Assembly: GCA_963696505.1 (NCBI GenBank)
Contig: CAVOKN010000010.1
Coordinates: 105,185-169,184 of the forward strand
DNA: 64,000 nt
From: CAVOKN01 sp963696505
GTDB taxonomy: Bacteria > Pseudomonadota > Gammaproteobacteria > Burkholderiales > Rhodocyclaceae
Direction of reading: 5' to 3'
The notes under the pieces were generated by a model. It made no database searches. It saw only the letters and a program-made list of their open reading frames with translations, and was not told where the DNA came from. The translations under genes were made by a program, and so were the position numbers. Positions 17,851-26,635 of this stretch are shown here, piece by piece (the first letter of the stretch is position 1; each line of letters starts with the position of its first letter).

Positions 17851-17892
17851 ATCCTCAATCCTGAATCCTCAATCCTGAATCCTCAATCCTGA
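17851..17892. repeat. 14-bp tandem repeat between ntrY and ntrX
   Basis: ATCCTCAATCCTGA is present three times without mismatch at 17851-17864, 17865-17878 and 17879-17892, followed by a partial ATCCTGAATCC. It ends ~20 bp before the ntrX start and covers the usual ribosome-binding region, so copy-number change could alter leader length or expression. Confidence 0.92.
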
Positions 17893-17912
17893 TTATCCTG
17901 AATCCCGACCCC

Positions 17913-19157
17913 ATGCCCCAGATTCTTGTAGTCGACGACGAAATCGGCATCCGCGAGCTGCTCTCCGAGATCCTGCGCGACGAAGGCTATGACGTCACGC
18001 TGGCCGAAAACGCCGGCACGGCGCGCGCGGCGCGCAATGCGCGGCGCCCGGACATGGTGCTGCTCGACATCTGGATGCCCGATACCGACGGCATCACGCT
18101 GCTCAAGGAGTGGGCAGCCAACGGCCAGCTCACCATGCCGGTGATCATGATGTCCGGCCACGGCACCATCGACACCGCGGTCGAGGCGACGCGCATCGGC
18201 GCCCTGGATTTCCTCGAAAAGCCGATCGCCATGCAGAAGCTGCTGGCGGCGGTCAAGCGTGCCCTGCAGAAGGCCCCCAGCGCCGCTGCGTCGGTACTGA
18301 CTCTCGCGGCCTTCCCGCGCTCGGCGCCGCTGCGCGACCTGAAGAAGCGCCTCGAACAGGTGGCGCTCAAGAGCCGTGTGGTGCTGCTCAAGATGGCCCA
18401 TGGCAGCGTGGCGGAGCTTTGCGCGCGCACCCTGCACACGCCGGGCAAGTCCTTCATCGACCTGGCCGCCGCCGGCCAGCCGCTGGACCTCAACGCCCTC
18501 GAACAGGCTTCGGGCGGCCTGCTCTATGCCCCCGAACTCGCGCAACTCTCGCGCCTGCAGCAGAAGAATCTGGCCTTCGCCGCCGAGCGCCTGGAGCGCT
18601 ATTCCCTGCGCCTGGTCGCGGCCACCGTGCACAGCGCCGAGGAACTGGTGGAGGTAGGGTGGGACGCGGCGCTCCTGTCGCGGCTGTTCGACGTCTGGCT
18701 GGCGCTGCCATCCCTCAGCGAACTCAAGGAAGACGTGCCGGACATCGCGGCGCAGATCCTGACCCACCTCGCCGAATCGGGCGAAGTGCCGCTGCGGCGC
18801 CTGTCCACCGCCGCCCTGAACGCGCTGCGCAATCACCCCTGGCCCGGCGGCTACGGCGAACTGAGGGCGGTGGTGCGGTCGCTGGCGCTGGGTGCGCTGG
18901 AGGAAGAGATCGGTGGCGAGGAAGTGATGAAGCTCGTCGGCGCCGTTCCAGCCGTGGCAGCGGCGCTGCCCCTGGATCTGCCGCTGCGCGAGGCGCGCGA
19001 AGCCTTCGAGCGCGCCTATTTCGAATACCACCTGCGCCAGGACGGCGGCAACATGACGCGGCTGGCGGAAAAGACCGGCCTGGAGCGCACCCACCTCTAC
19101 CGCAAGTTGAAGCAGCTCGGCCTGCACGGCGGCCGCCGCAGCGAGCACCACGAGTAG
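17913..19157 (+). CDS. ntrX: NtrX-type response regulator with a degenerate AAA+ domain
   Basis: The receiver domain (residues 1-120) is complete, with phospho-acceptor D52 in MVLLDIWMP, the acidic pair VVDDE and K104-type lysine in FLEKP. The central region (~130-340) aligns in order with a sigma-54 activator AAA+ domain, but the Walker A position reads KMAHGSVAEL, the Walker B position reads GGLLYAPEL with no D-E pair, and no GAFTGA loop exists. It therefore should neither hydrolyse ATP nor contact sigma-54. The C-terminus keeps a Fis-type helix-turn-helix (NMTRLAEKTGLERTHLYRKLKQLG). It likely acts as a conventional DNA-binding regulator. 414 residues; partner of NtrY upstream. Confidence 0.9.
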   Translation: MPQILVVDDEIGIRELLSEILRDEGYDVTLAENAGTARAARNARRPDMVLLDIWMPDTDGITLLKEWAANGQLTMPVIMMSGHGTIDTAVEATRIGALDFLEKPIAMQKLLAAVKRALQKAPSAAASVLTLAAFPRSAPLRDLKKRLEQVALKSRVVLLKMAHGSVAELCARTLHTPGKSFIDLAAAGQPLDLNALEQASGGLLYAPELAQLSRLQQKNLAFAAERLERYSLRLVAATVHSAEELVEVGWDAALLSRLFDVWLALPSLSELKEDVPDIAAQILTHLAESGEVPLRRLSTAALNALRNHPWPGGYGELRAVVRSLALGALEEEIGGEEVMKLVGAVPAVAAALPLDLPLREAREAFERAYFEYHLRQDGGNMTRLAEKTGLERTHLYRKLKQLGLHGGRRSEHHE

Positions 19158-19184
19158 GGCGCGCCCTGCTACCGCATTCGCCGC

Positions 19185-19215
19185 TGCGCGTAGGGTGCGC
19201 CGTGCGCACCGTTGC
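19185..19215. repeat. Palindromic repeat after ntrX (GGTGCGC/GCGCACC)
   Basis: Arms GGTGCGC (19194-19200) and GCGCACC (19204-19210) flank CGT, preceded by CGTAG. A related CGTAGGGTGCGCC sequence lies right after the restriction-modification gene at 22811-22823, so the island gene is bracketed by the same repeat type. The rest of the 19158-19313 gap has no recognised promoter. Confidence 0.55.
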
Positions 19216-19313
19216 GCCGACGGCCACAAGGTGCGCTACGCGAACGGCATCGCCATCGCCGGTCGATCGATGGTAACTTCCGCCTCGGTCTCAGCGCTCC
19301 CGTCCCGATAACA

Positions 19314-22300
19314 ATGAACGACGCCCCCGAAGGCCTGGACCGCTTCATCGCCCGCTGGCAGGCCGCCGGCGGCAGCGAGCGCGCCAACTTCCAGAGCTTC
19401 GTCGCCGACCTCTGCACGCTGCTCGGCGTGCCGCCGCCGGACCCGGCGCGGGAGGACACCCGCGACAACGCCTACGTCTTCGAGCGCCGCATCACTTTCC
19501 GCCACGGCGACGGCGGCAGTTCCGCCGGCTTCATCGACTGCTACCGCCGCGCCTGCTTCGTCATGGAAGGCAAGAAGATCCGCGCTGGCGCGCCGCGGCC
19601 CTTCGACGACGCCCTCCAGCGCGCCCGCGGCCAAGGCGACAACTACGCCCGCGCGCTGCCCGCCGAGGAAACCCGCCCGCCCTTCGTCGTCGTGGTCGAT
19701 GTCGGCAACGTCATCGAGCTCTACGCCGAGTTCTCCCGCTCCGGCGCCACCTACACCCCTTTCCCCGACCCGCGCTCCCACCGCATCCGACTCTCTGACT
19801 TGCGCGACGCGGCGGTGCGCGAGCGCCTGCGCGCCCTCTGGCTCGACCCCCTGTCTCTCGATCCGGCGCGCATCTCGGGCAAGGTGACGCGGGAGATCGC
19901 CACCCATCTCGCCGGCCTCGCCCGCTCGCTGGAAGCCCAGGGCCACCACCCGGAAGCCGTCGCCCGCTTTCTCACGCGCTGCCTGTTCACCCTCTTCGCC
20001 GAAGACGTCGGCCTGCTGCCGCCCCGCGCCTTCAGCGCACTGCTGGCGACCGTCGCCAACGCCCCGGCCCAGTTCGTCCCCCTGGTGGGCGAGCTGTGGC
20101 AGGCCATGGACGCCGGCCGCTTCTCGGTGGCGGTGCGCGCCGAGCTGCTGCGCTTCAACGGCAAGCTGTTCAAGCAGCCCACCGTGCTGCCCCTGGAGCG
20201 GGAGCAGATCGGCGCCCTGATCGAGGCCGCCCGCGCCGAATGGACCCAGGTCGAGCCCGCCATCTTCGGCACCCTGCTGGAGCGGGCGCTGGACCCCCTG
20301 GAGCGCCACGCCCTGGGCGGCCCACTACACGCCCCGCGCCTATGTCGAACGGCTGGTGATGCCGGCGGTGATCGAGCCGCTACGCGCCGACTGGTCCAAC
20401 GTGCAGGCCGCCGCCCTGCTGCTCGCCGGCGAGGGAAAGCTCGATGAGGCCCGCGCCACGGTGCGCACCTTCCACCACCGGCTATGCGAAACGAAAGTGC
20501 TGGACCCGGCCTGCGGCTCCGGCAACTTCCTCTACGTCGCCCTGGAGCACATGAAGCGCCTGGAAGGCGAAGTGCTCAACCAGATGGAAGCCCTGGGCGC
20601 CAGCCTCTCCCTCGAAACCGAGGGCCTCACCGTGGACCCGCACCAGTTCCTCGGCCTCGAACTCAACCCCCGCGCGGCGGCGATCGCCGAACTGGTGCTG
20701 TGGATCGGCTACCTGCAATGGCACTTCCGCACCCGTGGCAGCGGCCGCCCGCCCATCCCGGTGCTGCGCGACTTCCGCAACATCGAATGCCGCGACGCCG
20801 TGCTCGCCTACGAGCGCATGGAATACGTCCTGGACGAGCGTGGCGTTCCGGTCAGCCGCTGGGACGGCCGTAGCCTGAAGAAGCACCCCGTCACCGGCGA
20901 GGACGTTCCCGACGAAGCCGCCCGCGTGCCGCTGGAGCGCTACGTCGGCGCGCGCAAGGCAGAGTGGCCGCAGGCCGATATTGTGGTGGGGAACCCGCCC
21001 TTCATCGGCAACAAGCGCATGCGCCTCGCCTTGGGCGACGGCTACGTCGAAGCCCTGCGCAACGCCTGGGCCGCCGTGCCCGACGTCGCCGACTTCGTCA
21101 TGTACTGGTGGGACCACGCTGCCCAACTGGTGCGCGAAGGAAAGCTCCAGCGCTTCGGCCTCATCACCACCAACAGCCTGCGCCAGACCTTCAACCGGCG
21201 CGTCATCGAACGCCACCTCGCCGCCTCGCCGCCACTGACTTTGGCCTTCGCCATCCCCGACCACCCCTGGGCCGACATCGAACTCGGCGCCAACGTGCGG
21301 GTGGCCATGACCGTCGGCGCAGCCGGCACAGGTGAGGGGCGGCTGCTCATCATCGACGAGGAGGAGGATTCGGGTGAGGACGCGCGCAAAGTCAGCTTCC
21401 GCGAGGCGGCGGGGGTGATCCATGCGGACATGACGGTGGGCGCGAACGTCGGAGCAGCGGCTCCGCTCCAGGCGAACGCGGGCATTGCGTTCACCGGGAT
21501 GTATCCCCTCGGCCAGGGCTTCGTTCTACTTCCTGAGGAAATTGCACTCGCGTCTGGATCGGACGCAAACACCGATCTCGTCCTAAAGCCATTCGCCATT
21601 GCACGCGATCTGACCCAGCAAAACCGGATAGCACGCGTCATAGACTTCTACCCAAGGACAATGGACGAAGCCCGCTCTGCCTATCCGTCGCTGTTTCAGT
21701 GGGTACTGGACCGTGTGAAGCCCGAACGCGACCACAACCCGGTCGAGGAGCGGCGCCGCAACTGGTGGCTATTTACCCGCCCGATCCCTGCGCTTCGCAA
21801 TGCACTTGCCGACATCGAGCGATATATTGCAGTACCACGGACAGCAAAGTGGTTCACCTTTCAGTTCGTGTCGCCCAACACCGTGCCTGATACCTCGGTC
21901 GTCGCAATAGCCAGTGAAGATGCCTACGTCCTCGGTGTCCTGACGTGCCAAATTCATTTGTGCTGGGCGCTCGCCGCAGGAGGCCGGCTTGGCGTCGGTA
22001 ACGACCCCCGCTACCAGCACAACCAGACCTTCAACCCCTTCCCCTTCCCCGCCGCCACCCCGGCCCAGCAATCCCGCATCCGCGAACTCGCCGAACAGCT
22101 CGACGCCCACCGCAAGCGCGTCCTCTCCCCTCGCCCTCCGGGAGAGGGGCCGGGGGTGAGGGAAACGCTCACCCTCACCGGCCTCTACAACGTGCTGGAG
22201 AAGCTCAAGAGCGGCGAGCCCCTCGGCGCCAAGGACAGGAGCATCCACGAGCAGGGGCTGGTGGCGGTGCTCAAGAGCCTGCACGACGAACTCGACCGCA

Positions 22301-22815
22301 CTGTCCTCGCCGCCTACGGCTGGGACGACCTCGCCCCCTTGCTGGAAGTGGCCAACGGCAACGCCCGGCCCGAGTCCGCCGGCCAGCCCGACCGCGCCGC
22401 CGCCCTGCGCGCGCTGGACGCAGCACTCCTGGAACGGCTGGTGGCCCTCAACGCGGAACGCGCCGCCGAGGAAGCCCGCGGCCTGGTGCGCTGGCTGCGC
22501 CCGGAATTCCAGAACCCGCAGGCCGCGCCGCGCCAGGACATCATCGAGGTGGAAGGCGAGGCGGCGCCGGCGGCCCTCACCCCCGGCCCCTCTTCCAGAG
22601 GGCGAGGGGAGAAACTGCCCTGGCCCGACACCCTGCCGGAGCAGGTGGCGACGGTGGCCCGCCTGCTGACCGAATCCCCCGTCCCCCTCGATGCCGACGC
22701 CATCGCCGCCCGCCACACCGGCCGCGGCCCCTGGAAAAAGCGCCTGCCCCAGCTCCTCGAAACCCTCGTCGCCCTGGGCCGCGCCCGCCCCGTCCCCGGC
22801 GGCTACACGACGTAG
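19314..22815 (+). CDS. MmeI-like (type IIL) restriction-methyltransferase fusion, frameshifted
   Basis: A single polypeptide combining nuclease, methyltransferase and target recognition. The N-terminal nuclease site matches MmeI exactly in spacing: D75-X9-E85-G-K87 (in FIDCYRRACFVMEGKK). A helical spacer follows. The methyltransferase has motif I DPACGSGNF and motif IV NPPFIGN, the latter typical of adenine N6 methylation, and the C-terminal third would be the target-recognition domain. The frame breaks at 20319-20320 where one extra G turns G-A-H-Y-T-P into nonsense; removing it gives ~1166 residues, near the family size. REP-like elements at 22122-22162 and 22574-22611 are read through in-frame. 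Such enzymes need no separate methylase, consistent with its isolation here. Confidence 0.9.
22122..22162. repeat. REP-like element translated within the restriction-modification gene (copy 1)
   Basis: A palindrome with arms CTCTCCC (22123-22129) and GGGAGAG (22140-22146), followed by GGGGCCGGGGGTGAGGG. It is translated as SPRPPGEGPGVRE, a peptide that has no counterpart in the enzyme fold and looks like an insertion between spacer helices. Confidence 0.8.
22574..22611. repeat. REP-like element translated within the restriction-modification gene (copy 2, inverted)
   Basis: CCCTCACCCCCGGCCCCTC…GAGGGCGAGGGGAG is the reverse complement of copy 1 with about two mismatches. It is translated as LTPGPSSRGRGEK. 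The two copies lie 450 bp apart in opposite orientation, and both keep the frame open. Confidence 0.8.
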
Positions 22816-22861
22816 GGTGCGCCGCGTGCTCCATTCGTTGATCTTGATGCTAATGCCGTAG

Positions 22862-22887
22862 GTCGGCTAAAGCGCAGCGGAGCCGAC
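22862..22887. repeat. Intergenic palindrome, GTCGGCT...AGCCGAC family
   Basis: Arms GTCGGCT (22862-22868) and AGCCGAC (22881-22887), again preceded by CGTAG, lie in the gap 22816-22931 between the restriction-modification gene and the IS element. The gap has no gene. Confidence 0.7.
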
Positions 22888-22931
22888 ATACGGCGTTCGA
22901 TGACAAGGGTGGAAACTGCTGGAGGACTAGA

Positions 22932-24397
22932 CCCAATACTCGTCACTTAAGCAAGTCTTTGAGGTATTCTTCCGTTTGCATCCTGGACGGGAGGACCTTG
23001 CCATGGCACGCACGCCTGCGAATCTACCCGAGGGCAGTCGGATCACCGACTACCTCAGTCTCGGAGTGATCACCAAGACGTTTCCTCTGGAGCGTGTTCG
23101 ATCGGTGCTCGCCGTCACCGGCAAGACAAGCGTGCGCGAACGCGATCTCCCTGCGCACGTGGTCGTCTACTACGCGATCGCGCTGGCGCTATACATGCAG
23201 TCGTCGTACCGCGAGGTGTTGCGGTGCCTGCTGGAGGGATTGCAGTGGCTGATGGATCCGGCGCTCACGGTGCGCGTGACCGGCAACTCGGGGATCTCGC
23301 AGGCGCGCACGCGGCTTGGTTGGGAGCCGATGCGCCAACTCCACGACGAAGTGGTCAAGCCCATCGCCGTGGCGTCCACCCGGGGCGCATGGTACGGACA
23401 ATGGCGCTTGGTGAGCCTGGACGGCAGCACGATGGATGTGGCCGACGAGAAGACCAATGATGAGGTCTTCGGCCGCCCGGGTTCGAGTCGCGGTAGCAGC
23501 GCGTTTCCAAAGCTTCGCTTCGTCTCCTTGGTGGAGAACGGCACACACGTGTTGTTCGGCACGCGCATGAGCCCCTACGCCACAGGCGAAAACACCCTCG
23601 CCAAGGAGGTGGTCGGCGCACTCGACAGCGGGATGCTGTGCCTGGCCGACCGGGGATTCTTCGGATACGAGATGTGGCAACGCGCCCTGGCTACCCAGGC
23701 GCAACTGCTGTGGAGGATCAAGGCCAACGCGGCCTTGCCGTGCGATAAGCGGCTGGCCGATGGCTCCTACCTGAGTCGGATCTACCCGTGCGACAAGGAC
23801 AAGCGGCTTCAGACCAACGCCACCGTGCTGCGGGTGATCGAGTACCAGCTCGAAGGCGTAGCCGATGCCGAGCCGATCTATCGCTTGGTCACCACCGTGC
23901 TCGATCCACTCCAAGGGCCAGCCGAGGAATTGGCCGCCCTGTACCACGACCGGTGGGAGATCGAAACGGCGCTGGACGAGCTCAAGACGCACCTGCGCGG
24001 CGCCAACATCGTGCTCCGCAGCAAGACCCCCGACCTGGTGCGCCAGGAGTTCTACGGCCTTCTGATGGCGCACTACGCCGTTCGCGCGCTGATGCACGAG
24101 GCCGCGCTGAAGGCCGACCTCGATCCCGATGCGCTGTCGTTCATCCACGCCGTGCGTGTCGTCAGGCGCAAACTCCCCGCCTTCAACGCTATTCCCCCCT
24201 GTGCAGAGGAAAGCGTTCCATGAGTGCGTGCTCGACGAGATCCTGCAAGATCGGCTTGGACGTCGCCGAGGCCGGCGAAATCTGCGCTGCGTCAAGCGCA
24301 AGATGAGCAATTGGCCGCTTCGACGATGTCACACGACTTCACCGCAGGCTGTAATCATCAACAAAGCAATTCGAGTCGTTAAGTGACGAGTATTGGG
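22932..24397. mobile_element. IS4-family insertion sequence
   Basis: Perfect 19-bp terminal inverted repeats (CCCAATACTCGTCACTTAA) lie at 22932-22950 and 24379-24397, giving an element of 1,466 bp with one transposase gene. The 6-bp sequence ACTAGA directly flanks both ends (22926-22931 and 24398-24403). Because of chance overlap with the ends, the direct repeat can be read as up to 12 bp, GGACTAGACCCA, so the true target duplication length is uncertain. The intact ends imply recent insertion. Confidence 0.93.
23003..24386 (+). CDS. IS4-family DDE transposase, frameshifted near its 3' end
   Basis: The catalytic triad is recognisable: first Asp in SLDGSTMDV, second in CLADRGFFGYEMW, and the Glu in the Y-x2-R-W-x-I-E-x6-K signature of YHDRWEIETALDELKTHL. 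The first frame ends early at 24223 in an unrelated tail (PCAEESVP). Removing one C from the run at 24196-24201 gives PPVQRKAFHECVLDEILQ and continues to a TGA at 24384-24386 inside the right inverted repeat, the usual place for IS4 elements. The repaired length is ~460 residues. ATG 23003 is preferred over an upstream ATG at 22976 because it matches the usual N-terminus MARTPANLP-like. The active-site part is intact even if the frameshift is real. Confidence 0.9.
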
Positions 24398-24492
24398 ACT
24401 AGACCCAGCCGTCCGGCCGGCCATCGGGCAGGCTCTCGGCCAGGAACAAAGCGATTAGCCAGCCCAATCCGCATCACTGCCCAGCGGGCGAA

Positions 24493-24522
24493 GTCGGCTC
24501 CGGCCTGCGGCCTTGAGCCGAC
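24493..24522. repeat. Intergenic palindrome, GTCGGCTC...GAGCCGAC family
   Basis: Arms GTCGGCTC (24493-24500) and GAGCCGAC (24515-24522) around CGGCCTGCGGCCTT, followed by CTACG. It is the same family as 8113-8136 in the opposite orientation and lies between the IS and the phosphoribosyltransferase 3' end. Confidence 0.75.
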
Positions 24523-24539
24523 CTACGAAATCGAATGGA

Positions 24540-24635
24540 TCACGCCGCTTTGTCGCGTTCGATGTTGCGCCGAACGGTCTCAACCGTCTGTTGCGCGTCC
24601 CGCTTCAGAAACGCGATCTCGGATGGCGTCAGCAT
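24540..24635 (-). CDS. Possible small protein overlapping the phosphoribosyltransferase 3' end
   Basis: A 31-residue frame starting MLTPSEIAFLKRDAQQ overlaps the end of the upstream phosphoribosyltransferase gene by 56 bp. The L-T-P-S-E-I opening resembles small helical proteins often found next to phosphoribosyltransferases, but I cannot name a family. A longer in-frame ATG at 24728 would give 62 residues with greater overlap. It could be chance. Confidence 0.25.
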   Translation of the reverse strand: MLTPSEIAFLKRDAQQTVETVRRNIERDKAA

Positions 24636-25302
24636 CCTCGGCACGAAGGAGGTAGCGGCATTCGGACTCTGTGAGGCACTCGAAGCCGTAGCCGAATCGG
24701 GCTCGCCACCAAGTTTCGAGTTGGCCATGCTTCCTCCGCAGTTGTTCCAGCGTGTCCAGTAAGAGGGCCAGTCTGGCCGAGTAAGGTTTGCCCGTCAATA
24801 CAGTCGCGCCGCAGACCGCAGCGCCCTGGGCGACGAGATAGCCGCGCAGGTTGGCGAGGGTTCCGCCCTGCCCCACGAAGTCGTCAACCAATAGGTACTC
24901 GGCTTCGCGCCGAACGTCTCCGTCGAAAAGAGCCGGGCGGGCGAGTCGTTGCCAACCACTTGCACCCGTGTGACCCACGGCGTTGATCTGCACCACGGAC
25001 CAAGTCACGGCCAGGCCCAATCGGTCTCCCAAGATCGCCGCCATAGCAGCGGGGATTCGGTTCACGCCGGCTTCTTCCATCGCCACCACCGGCAACAATA
25101 GGGTAGAACGGCAAGTCATGCGGCGCAGTCGATCGAGCAGCGCTGGGTCAATCAGCGCTTCAACCAGGCGCTGTGCCGAAAAGACGTCCCCTGCTTTCGC
25201 TGGAGCGTAGGCGGGGTGGCGCTTTACCGTCAACTCCGGGGAATGGATGGCGACGTCGGCAAAGCATCCCCAGGCTGTTCTCTGCGCAACGGGGTTTTCC
25301 AT
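24580..25302 (-). CDS. Phosphoribosyltransferase-domain protein
   Basis: A 240-residue protein with the PRPP-binding signature LLVDDFVGQGGTLAN (D-D-x5-G-G-T type) of type I phosphoribosyltransferases and an upstream LLLPVVAMEEAG strand-loop resembling the PRTase core. A ~60-residue N-terminal extension and a C-terminal FGYGFECLTESECRYLL segment are typical of uncharacterised solo members, not of ComF, pyrE or the purine-salvage enzymes. ATG 25302 was chosen because it opens the conserved part (MENPVAQRTAW). It is transcribed divergently from the HIRAN gene. The substrate is unknown. Such orphans are common in mobile regions. Confidence 0.8.
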   Translation of the reverse strand: MENPVAQRTAWGCFADVAIHSPELTVKRHPAYAPAKAGDVFSAQRLVEALIDPALLDRLRRMTCRSTLLLPVVAMEEAGVNRIPAAMAAILGDRLGLAVTWSVVQINAVGHTGASGWQRLARPALFDGDVRREAEYLLVDDFVGQGGTLANLRGYLVAQGAAVCGATVLTGKPYSARLALLLDTLEQLRRKHGQLETWWRARFGYGFECLTESECRYLLRAEDADAIRDRVSEAGRATDG

Positions 25303-25402
25303 CGGGGAATTGTACTGGTCCAGGCCGCCGCTCCACGCAGCATTGCACTCCAGCAGACTCGCGCCATGAGCCCGCGACCTTGCAGACTGTCCGCATGAAC
25401 GC

Positions 25403-25419
25403 TCCGGCACGGTGCCGGA
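25403..25419. promoter_or_regulatory. 17-bp palindrome in the divergent gap
   Basis: TCCGGCAC-G-GTGCCGGA lies 23 bp before the HIRAN start and ~100 bp from the phosphoribosyltransferase start, in the only divergent promoter region of the island. It could be an operator or a short hairpin. There is no direct evidence of binding. Confidence 0.35.
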
Positions 25420-25441
25420 CGAAGCTGACAGGGAGCTTGCC

Positions 25442-25870
25442 ATGATCCGAAGACAATTCATGCAGCGCGTCGCCGCCCTCTGGGGACTGACTTTCGCGCC
25501 GCCGCTCGCCTTGGGCGCGCCGCCGCGGCGCATCGCGCTGCAGCGCTCGCCGCTGGCGGGCTTCCAGTACCACGCCGGCGGGCGGCTGTGGCCACAACTG
25601 GCGCTGGGCGATGCCCTCGAACTGGTGCGCGAGCCCGACAACGCCTGCGACCCGCGGACGGTGCGGGTGGACTGGCAGGGAACGAAGATCGGCTACGTTC
25701 CCCGCGTGGACAACGCCGCAATATGCCACCTGCTCGACGGCGGCCAGCGCGTCGTCGGCGCGATCGCGGCGCTGCGGCAGTCGCCCGATCCGTGGCGGCG
25801 GGTGGATCTCGCGCTGTGGCTCGAAGTGCCGTCCATCGGCGCGGCGCGCCCGGGGGAGGCAGCTCCGTGA
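25442..25870 (+). CDS. Exported HIRAN-domain protein
   Basis: A 142-residue protein. Residues ~1-27 look like a signal peptide with a twin-arginine-type R-R-Q-F-M element, then a hydrophobic stretch and A-L-G-A. The remainder is a HIRAN domain: FQYHAGGRLWPQL, LVREPDNACDPRTVRV and GYVPRVDNAAI match the usual order of N-x-x-D-x-x-A-x-x-V and G-Y-(L/V)-P elements. HIRAN domains are known from SWI2/SNF2 and HLTF proteins as DNA-end binders, so an exported single-domain version is unexpected. Its stop overlaps the GTG of the next gene (GTGA). A ribosome site GGGAGC precedes the ATG at 25442. Confidence 0.82.
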   Translation: MIRRQFMQRVAALWGLTFAPPLALGAPPRRIALQRSPLAGFQYHAGGRLWPQLALGDALELVREPDNACDPRTVRVDWQGTKIGYVPRVDNAAICHLLDGGQRVVGAIAALRQSPDPWRRVDLALWLEVPSIGAARPGEAAP

Positions 25871-26486
25871 ACGCGCGCCTGAACCAGGTCAATGCCGATG
25901 CCGTCGCCCGTCAGTTCGACGACCTGCCTGGCGGCAATCACGCGGGCGCTTGACGTGCGCGACGCTCCGTACTGGCTGCCGGATGCCCGCTCGGTGGAAG
26001 AGGAACTGGAGAAGATCCGCGGCATCGCGTCGCGCCTGGATTCCGCCGTGGATTCGGCGATGGTCGTGCTGCAATCGGAGCAGCCATGGCCCCCCCTGGA
26101 GCCTGGCCGCGCAGATCGCGGCGGTGCGCACCCTGATGGTCGAACTGTGCGCCGGCTACCGGCGATTTGCCGGCTGCCAGGACGGAGTGGCGATGGGCGT
26201 CGCGGGCACGCTGCGGCGCCTGCTGCTGGAGTCGCGGGCGTTTCTCGAAGCGTTCAATGGCATCGTCGGCGATCCGGGCAGCGCCGCCGCGCAGGCCAGA
26301 GGTGGAATGGTCGAGGTGAAATGGACGCTCAGCGGCCAGCCCGAATTGGGCCGGCTGACTGCGCTGCTGACCGAGCGTGCTGAGCACGAGGAGGCGCTGC
26401 GGCGGGCCGACGAGGAAGCCGACTATCGCAAGCTGAAGCGTTCCGCCATCCTGCTGGGAATCCTGTTGGGCATCGGGCTTTCCTGA
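25867..26486 (+). CDS. Unrecognised helical protein with a C-terminal membrane helix; two frameshifts
   Basis: Starts at GTG 25867, overlapping the HIRAN stop by four bases. Three frames are needed: VNARLNQVNADAVARQ in the first, DAPYWLPDARSVEEELEKI in the second, and AAQIAAVRTLMVELCAGYRR… in the third. Dropping one base near 25927 and one C from the seven-C run at 26090-26096 yields a 205-residue frame that is an exact multiple of three. The product would be mostly alpha-helical, with a charged coiled-coil-like stretch (ERAEHEEALRRADEEADY) and a C-terminal hydrophobic helix (SAILLGILLGIGLS). No family is recognised. Coupling to the HIRAN gene suggests a joint function. Confidence 0.65.
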
Positions 26487-26495
26487 GCGGCGGAC

Positions 26496-26530
26496 GTCGG
26501 CTCCGGCCTGCGGCCTTGCGCCGGCCTACG
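26496..26530. repeat. Diverged GTCGGCTC palindrome
   Basis: GTCGGCTCCGGCCTGCGGCC followed by TTGCGCCGGCCTACG is the same element as at 24493-24522 with two or three changes in the right arm. It sits between the unrecognised helical gene and the nucleotidyltransferase pair. Confidence 0.65.
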
Positions 26531-26635
26531 CCAACTGACTTTCGCGCCGCTGACCGCATGCGCTGCATCACCGTGCGCTGCGCACTGGCAGCGTCTAGAA
26601 TGACACCGTTCCGTCATGCTCCTCCGCCGACCGGC

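Noticed and set aside
19158..19313. Integrase attachment site next to the island
   Set aside because: No tRNA gene, integrase or direct repeat shared with the right edge near 27,460 was found.
23470..23500. GGTTCGAGTCG-like string resembling a tRNA T-arm
   Set aside because: It lies inside the transposase reading frame and no acceptor, D or anticodon stems can be formed around it.
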